A DNA stretch of 64,000 nt, taken from positions 42,801,338-42,865,337 of the forward strand of contig NC_091134.1 of assembly GCF_041381155.1 (NCBI RefSeq), given 5' to 3'. Positions within the stretch are counted from its first letter, which is position 1, and each line of letters opens with the position of its first letter. The notes below the pieces were generated by a model. It made no database searches, was not told where the DNA came from, and was given only the letters and a program-made list of their open reading frames with translations. The stretch comes from Argopecten irradians. Lineage: Eukaryota > Mollusca > Bivalvia > Pectinida > Pectinidae. Below, piece by piece: positions 58,064 to 64,000 of the stretch. A program made the translations under genes and the position numbers.

Positions 58064-59402
58064 ATCTACTGTAAACCAGAACTGTGGTAGATACTGAGAT
58101 ACTGATCGTAGGTCGATTTTGATTTTCGGATACTCCTATTTTTATCATATACTAAAATCTGACATGTTCATAAATTAATCTAGGATACATTTTCACAAAG
58201 CTTCGTAACTTCTTCGTATGTCAGAATTACGAATTACATGAATACGCTAATAAGATAAACTTAACATAATTAAATATTTTAATTCATATTAGTTTTGCAA
58301 TAAATACTTGTTACAAAGAGAATTTGATAAATTTGGTGATGGTACATCGGCCACGTAGTGTCACAATTTTTATCATATCTCTATAATCAAAAGTACTGAC
58401 GTCAGTGTACAAATGGTAAACACCAGTTCGTGACGTCAGTTTCGCGCGATTACCAGTACTACCTACGATCAGAAAACGCTGTTGTTTTACCTTTATAATG
58501 AGCAACAGATATCACATTTCAAGATAACGTCCGAGTGGAAAAATAGGTCTCGAATACACACAACAATAGACATAACACTAAATACGTTTCCAATGTTGAT
58601 GCTTCAGCATCATATCTTATTTAAAAGAAGTTCCTTTGATGTTATGTAAATGTTCGTTGATAGTTTATTTGATGATACAATCTTAATTTTGTCAACATGC
58701 CGAATAAGTTATATAACCAAAGATGGAAATGTGCTTCATTTTGTGTAAATGAATATTAAAGTTAATTTCACACTCGATCCATAACGTCATCATTCTAGTG
58801 ACGCATGAATATTGACACCAACCTTTTCGTTTTTGAAATTGGTTATCCTATTCATTTTCACGACAGTAGACAAGTTTTTCTATCTCAAAACTGCTAGACG
58901 ACTCCATGCCACATTATAGCAAGCAGTTGCAGTAAGGTTTGATATTAGACTCTAAGCAGATACTTGTATTGTTATTCTGAAATTCTACCTTAACGATAAA
59001 ATTGTGTTTAAAGAGTCCTGTTAAACACCCTTCTGAAATGGTAGGAATTCTGGGAATGCAACAACAACCACACAAAAATAAACATTTTAATACTTGTTTA
59101 TTAATTGTAAGATATGACCACATTTGATTGTACTTTCTGTTTAGAGATGTCCATACATATCTCCCTGATTATGGCACGCCTAAAACATCTATCTCTCACA
59201 CATAGGGTACACGTACCATCACATATGCCACCACACACATAAACATACACACACTTACTAACAAATTATAAATTATCCACCAACATTCTACCTGCATATC
59301 AACAAAGCATTCAGTTCTGTATTAAAATGTGGTCAATTTCCAAATGTTTTTGACAGTTGTTTTGAAGACTAGTTGCCTTGGGTTACCATCAGATTCCATG
59401 CG
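58064..59402. other. Intergenic with paired CRE palindromes
   Basis: Two TGACGTCA octamers at 58397-58404 and 58431-58438, 26 bases apart, are followed by TTTCGCGCGATTACC. This could be a promoter, but no transcript start or neighbouring coding exon supports it. The rest shows no features. Confidence 0.3.
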
Positions 59403-59765
59403 AAGATGCTCCACCGCCGACAGAGCATAAATGATATTCATCATTTGAACATTAATTGGTGTTTAATCGTGTATATATATGTCTAATTAGCACTAATAAA
59501 ATTTAATGAAATAATTTATTTTGCCTTTGGTGCATGCGCAATCAGTATTATATTCCATATAGGATAATGTGACATGGAATATTTTCGGGATGCAATAAAT
59601 TGTTGTTTTTTTATATTTTTAACTTTAAGCAAAAATAGAAGCTCAAACTTTTCAATGGCGTTAATGGTGTAAAGTAAGTAAATTTTTAACTGAAGAAAAA
59701 TACTAAATCGTGTGCTCATGTTTTTGATAGTGAAAAAATACCGTTTGTCAGCAGTGGAGCATCTT
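59403..59765 (+). mobile_element. MITE, AAGATGCTCCAC family, intact ends
   Basis: A 363-bp element with terminal inverted repeats AAGATGCTCCACCGCCGACA and AAGATGCTCCACTGCTGACA. The interior has no coding content and matches the copy at 22473-22822 in the same orientation. Confidence 0.75.
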
Positions 59766-61828
59766 TAAGAAATATACCTATATGAATCGAGACTGCCAGA
59801 ATAAAGATTGTAAAATTCCCTATCCAATATTTCTGTGGAAATCAACTTTAAATGGCCAATTATCAATGATAAAATTATATTACAAGCGTTGACGTCATAG
59901 TTAATGACATCAAGGTCGATAACTCTATTTCAAAAGAATGAAAAACGCGCTCTGGCTGCTCGTATTAATTCCATCAAAGGCCTGTGAGATATCACTCACA
60001 CTTTTTTGTTTGTCAAAGCCATTTCAGTTTACCTCGAGTAAGAAACAAACTAATTAGTCCGAGAAAGTAATCTATATTTATTAAAATATATTTGATTTAT
60101 ATTTTATATACTAAATGACTTTAAATTTAGTTATCCACCTAAAGATATCAATTAAATAATGCAGAAAAAAAACCAGATCACTCATTCAATGGAATAAAAT
60201 ACATCATTCATACAATGTCACAAAATTCACCATTTAAATACAATTTGTAATGTAACAAAAATGTATTTGTAATACAGTGTAACAAAATACATCACTCAAA
60301 AAGTACAGTGTAGCGAAATAACATGTATACTGTAACTAATCAGATGTATAGCTACACATTGACTAATTTACGTTTCCAAACAGAACCATTGGTAACGGAC
60401 TTCGTGGATAGTACTATTATACCATAAAATAAACACTTGTCATTCATAATAAATATTTATTAAACATTTCCTTCACTGTTTATGCCAATATAGAAGTTGT
60501 ATTTTCATATCTTATTTCGATCATCCAAGCGCCATTGAATGTATAATGTCTATTTAACATTGCTAATTACCACAAAATCAAAAAAAAAAAAAAAAAAAAA
60601 AAAAAATTAAAAAAAAACCAGCTTAATCCTGCGACAAACACATAAAGCACCAAATTCTAATGCAGATGCGAAATAACAGTAGAATATACCTCGTATGAAT
60701 TCTCAATCATCTAAATGAGGCTGCTGCAATACATCGCAAACTGATTAAGGACCCATAATAAAGTTATAGCTAATATTTTTCATACTAATACTTTAAAAGC
60801 AATTAAAATGGTTCAACAATTTAAGATTCAAATGTTGTCTCAACAGGGAGAGGCAAAATATTCCTCATTACAAAACGACTGAACACCTTCGACAAATTAG
60901 TATATGCAATTTCAAGAGTTTACACGAAAGGTTATTAAGATCTAGCTTTGGAATCAACTTATATTCCATTAATACTGATTGGGACAAGGACGCTTTCGTA
61001 TACCAAGCAGTAGAACATATCTGAGTTATAAGGGGATGAAGCATAATGGCAAAGACAGATTAAGCATAACTATGGTACTGCAGTGATTTATATACTTAAA
61101 ACAGGTTCGCATATGCTATCAATGGATATGATATTTATGCATGTATGAAACGAACAACTTTAAAAACCGAGAATTATTCATTTAAGCGAAGTCATAAAAT
61201 ATCCGGTTAATATCAAGAAAAAGACCATGGAAATGTTAATTGATTATTAGGTTCTGCCGTCTTAACGTATGCCATTTTTTACCAGAGGTTAATTCATTTT
61301 TTCATACAACGCGGGATTTTATTACAAATTGGAAAACAATGCTCACTGAACTTCTGTCCATTATATTGTTTATGAAAAATTCTAGAACATTTCCCGTCAA
61401 ATTGAATGTCAGTTTTGTGCCATTCAAAAATGGAATATTCTGTAGATGTATAAAAGTAGTACATTTTGTTTGATAAAATAATTTTAGGATAATTTTTAAT
61501 CAATATCATCAACCATTGAAGATAAAAATTCCAATAAACGCGTTCAGGTACGATTACTTTACTTTGACTAGTGATTGTATTACACTAGAGTTTAGTGAGC
61601 ACACACCTTCGCCAGCAGATGTTCAGAACTTACTGATAATAGATTTTTGGTCAGTTGTACCAAACCTTACATAGCTATTGACCAGTAATTGTACATAAGA
61701 ACTGGTCAGTAGGTTTACGTTAAAACTGTGGGCATTACATCTAACTGAGCATAAACAATCGCATTGGTCAGTATTGGTACACAAGAACATAGTGTGTGTG
61801 ACCATTTGTCAGCTGGTGAACCCAAACC
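59766..61828 (-). other. 3' flank of the SIM gene
   Basis: AT-rich DNA that includes the SIM 3' untranslated region when read leftward. A poly-A run lies at about 60581-60608. A TGACGTCA occurs at 59890. No other gene was seen; several plus-strand TTTATT motifs could act as minus-strand polyadenylation signals. Confidence 0.35.
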
Positions 61829-63365
61829 TTAGTGTACATAGCCATTGGCTAGGTGATACTGCTGAGTGTCCACTATAACACTGGTATACCCGGGCTGAGC
61901 ACCAACAGTGTAAGGCCTGGGACTGGATGCCGTCGCTGTTTGGTGCACGCTATTTTGATTGTAATTGTCATAAACACATGCCGCACGAAGACATTGCGTA
62001 TAAAAGTTTTTCTCTTGCATCATTCGAACGTCCATTAATTTGTCATTTTCCACAGTACCGTCCGGTACATATACGTCGTCGGCGGGGGTGGATTCTGTAG
62101 CACATTTCGTGAAGTCTGTTTGCGCAGACAGTTTATCAGCACTTGGAGAACGTTCCATCACGGCCTGACAACAATCCTCGGAACTCCTTACAGACAGCGG
62201 GTCTGAGGGGTACATTGGCCTGGACGGCCGTAACATAATCACTGATTGCTGAAGATTTTCACGTAAAGGAGACACAATTTTCGTCTGTTCTACCAACCTT
62301 GTTGGCGACTTATACGACTCCTCTTTTATATTCAAGCTGTTTGATTCTAGAATATTGTCAAATTTTACCTGGAGGGTGTCCGTTCGAGGCTGATGCTGTT
62401 TATCATACTCGTCACTTACAACGTCAACATCAGATGCTGACGATTCAGACCTATTGCTGAACGGACATGAATACCCCTGAGGTGTTCCGAAGGTTGTGTC
62501 ACGAGAACTACTACGAGAACATGGACCGGAAGTTCTATAATCAAATTGTGGCGATACTGTCTGTCGGTCGTGGTGGTCCATATGTGTGAGTCGAGGGCTG
62601 CAATGTCCATTATGAGTAGGGATATATCCAGGATATGCCTCTAAGTTCCTCATTGGATAGAACTTTTCCTCTTCATTCTCTCGGTATTGTAATCTTTCGT
62701 CCAGGTAGCGCTGCTGCGCCTGGAACTGGTAAATATCAGATATAATTCCCTGTGGGTACTGAGTTGAGTACATATTGACTAACTTATCTCCACAGTCTAC
62801 TAGGGCTGTCTGTGGCGTGCTGGTGGCACACATCAGTTCCTGGGTAGCAGGATCCGACATAAAGTCTAACTGGGGCCTCTCGACGGTCATATCGCCATGA
62901 TTATATTCGGGATTCTCTGCGATATGAGGATACGGTGAACGTCTTGACTTTGGTTTCGAGGAGCGAATCTTGCTAGCAGATCTGTTTGATATATTGGAGA
63001 AAGGTGATGGCTCTTTGGCGATGGTTTGCTCCAACTGTATCTGCAGTCCTCGTGCTTCTAAATCACTGTAATAGACAATGCAAACTATTTGTACTAGTTG
63101 AATGATGATGGTCATGAATGCTGATATAAGGATGAATTCATTTGTATTTTGTCTTGCGGAACATATACACTGCATGACCAATACCAAAAATTATCAACAC
63201 CTTTCATTTGCACCTACCTAAGGACATAGTTGACACTGACGATGCAATGTGGACGAGAAGACCGACTGTTATGGACGATTGTAGCATGGCTCTGTATCCA
63301 AATCCACCCTCCATCTTTGGTCAGAAACCGGTAGTACTTGGTGGTCACCTGGCCTTTCAGCAATA
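61829..63365 (-). CDS. sim: Single-minded (SIM) bHLH-PAS transcription factor, C-terminal exons (partial)
   Basis: Nuclear regulator of the bHLH-PAS class; family members pair with ARNT/Tango and act in midline and neuroendocrine development. Two exons are visible. 63365-63218 encodes the end of [53 protein letters not shown], nearly identical to vertebrate SIM1/SIM2. 63065-61829 encodes the tail, starting [13 protein letters not shown]. The donor (63218/63217) and acceptor (63066/63065) join in phase 2 to give VNYVLSDLEARG. SIM-specific features follow: [13 protein letters not shown] (SIM1 has SKSKSRTSPYPQ) and an IKEES sumoylation-like site. The C terminus [20 protein letters not shown] recalls the SVIITNGS end of SIM1. 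The tail is about 411 residues. The bHLH and PAS-A exons lie beyond the right edge. The minus-strand open frame continues upstream to 63187, but that part is intron. Confidence 0.92.
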
Positions 63366-64000
63366 CTACAACATACGAAAGCATTGGTAGAAATCCTAAC
63401 TTTGTAACTCATGTGTTATCAAATAAATATGACTTTAGCAACATTTCACAATTGCTCTATAACAAAAAGAACAAAAGGTATACACGTAAGTATCACATTG
63501 TCTATGGATGTGTGTGCGTGTTTATTTGGACCAAATGCTTATTCGGTATCATGAAAAAAATTCTGTTCACTATCTAAGATATACCCAACAACACTCTATA
63601 ACAGTGCATCTGTTTCACCCTTCTTCGCTCTTCTGGTAGTCATTGGCGATTCAACAAGCAAAAAGTATATATGTGCAAACATGCCATAGGTGTAGATGGA
63701 CGATGTTAAAAACCAATAATACGAAGAAGATAATTAGTTTGTATAATTAATCGTAAAAGTACGATTGCATTCGTTTGTAAATATCGTCATGTAAACACAT
63801 GTATTTACTAAATAGAGACACTTGGCATAAAATATCGTTGTTTTCGATAGCATGTCTACAAGATATAACGGTATCATCACGTTAAATTGGTCTTCAACAA
63901 GTACATTTGACTATGGTTAATTTGCCAATAATGTAGATATTGTTCTTATTACTTATACAACAAATTGCCCTTCCGTGTCTGAATGTTTCGTCCTTTCAGT
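63366..64000 (-). other. SIM intron at the window edge
   Basis: Upstream intron of the SIM gene. I looked for another PAS or bHLH exon on the minus strand and saw none before the window ends. Confidence 0.5.

Noticed and set aside
63066-63187. Hydrophobic N-terminal extension of the SIM tail frame (apparent membrane segment)
   Set aside because: A good acceptor at 63066 joins in phase to the PAS exon at 63218; the extension is intron.
1-64000. Retrovirus-like or other capsid-bearing element
   Set aside because: No long terminal repeats, protease, integrase or envelope-like sequence was seen; the only reverse transcriptase piece is of LINE type.

Overview
The window reads as animal nuclear DNA. 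Genes have introns with GT-AG junctions, coding density is low, the sequence is AT-rich, and it is full of short transposable elements. A tRNA-derived SINE and several rolling-circle-like repeat families of kinds common in bivalve genomes suggest a mollusc, probably a bivalve. That taxonomic call is an inference from repeat style and protein similarity.

Layout: a small unrecognised gene (508-840, +). A divergent T-box factor of the Tbx15/18/22 type (6354-21458, +) in at least eight exons. An intron-poor BTB-BACK-Kelch protein (26186-28015, -). A complete USP16/USP45-type deubiquitinase in 18 exons (35586-50596, +). The last two exons of a Single-minded (SIM) bHLH-PAS factor entering from the right edge (61829-63365, -). 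No shared pathway is visible: two are developmental transcription factors, one a likely Cullin-3 adaptor and one a deubiquitinase.

Most of the remainder is repeats. A 3.4-kb foldback element with long inverted arms sits in the last T-box intron and splits an older 27-bp minisatellite. Inverted copies of a TTAA-flanked MITE lie on either side of the T-box gene. USP introns carry several Helentron-like elements; one is split by a pogo-like element, and another splits a SINE. Three minisatellites (28, 27 and about 29 bp), an ATC microsatellite with a 244-bp duplication around it, and several long hairpins complete the picture.

I found no rRNA, functional tRNA, CRISPR array, retrovirus-like element or prokaryotic defence system. 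The points most worth following up are the foldback element with related reading frames in its two arms, the common end structure of the Helentron-like families, the excess of the octamer TGACGTCA, and two unresolved splice structures (T-box exon 7 to 8, and a possible poison exon in the USP gene).
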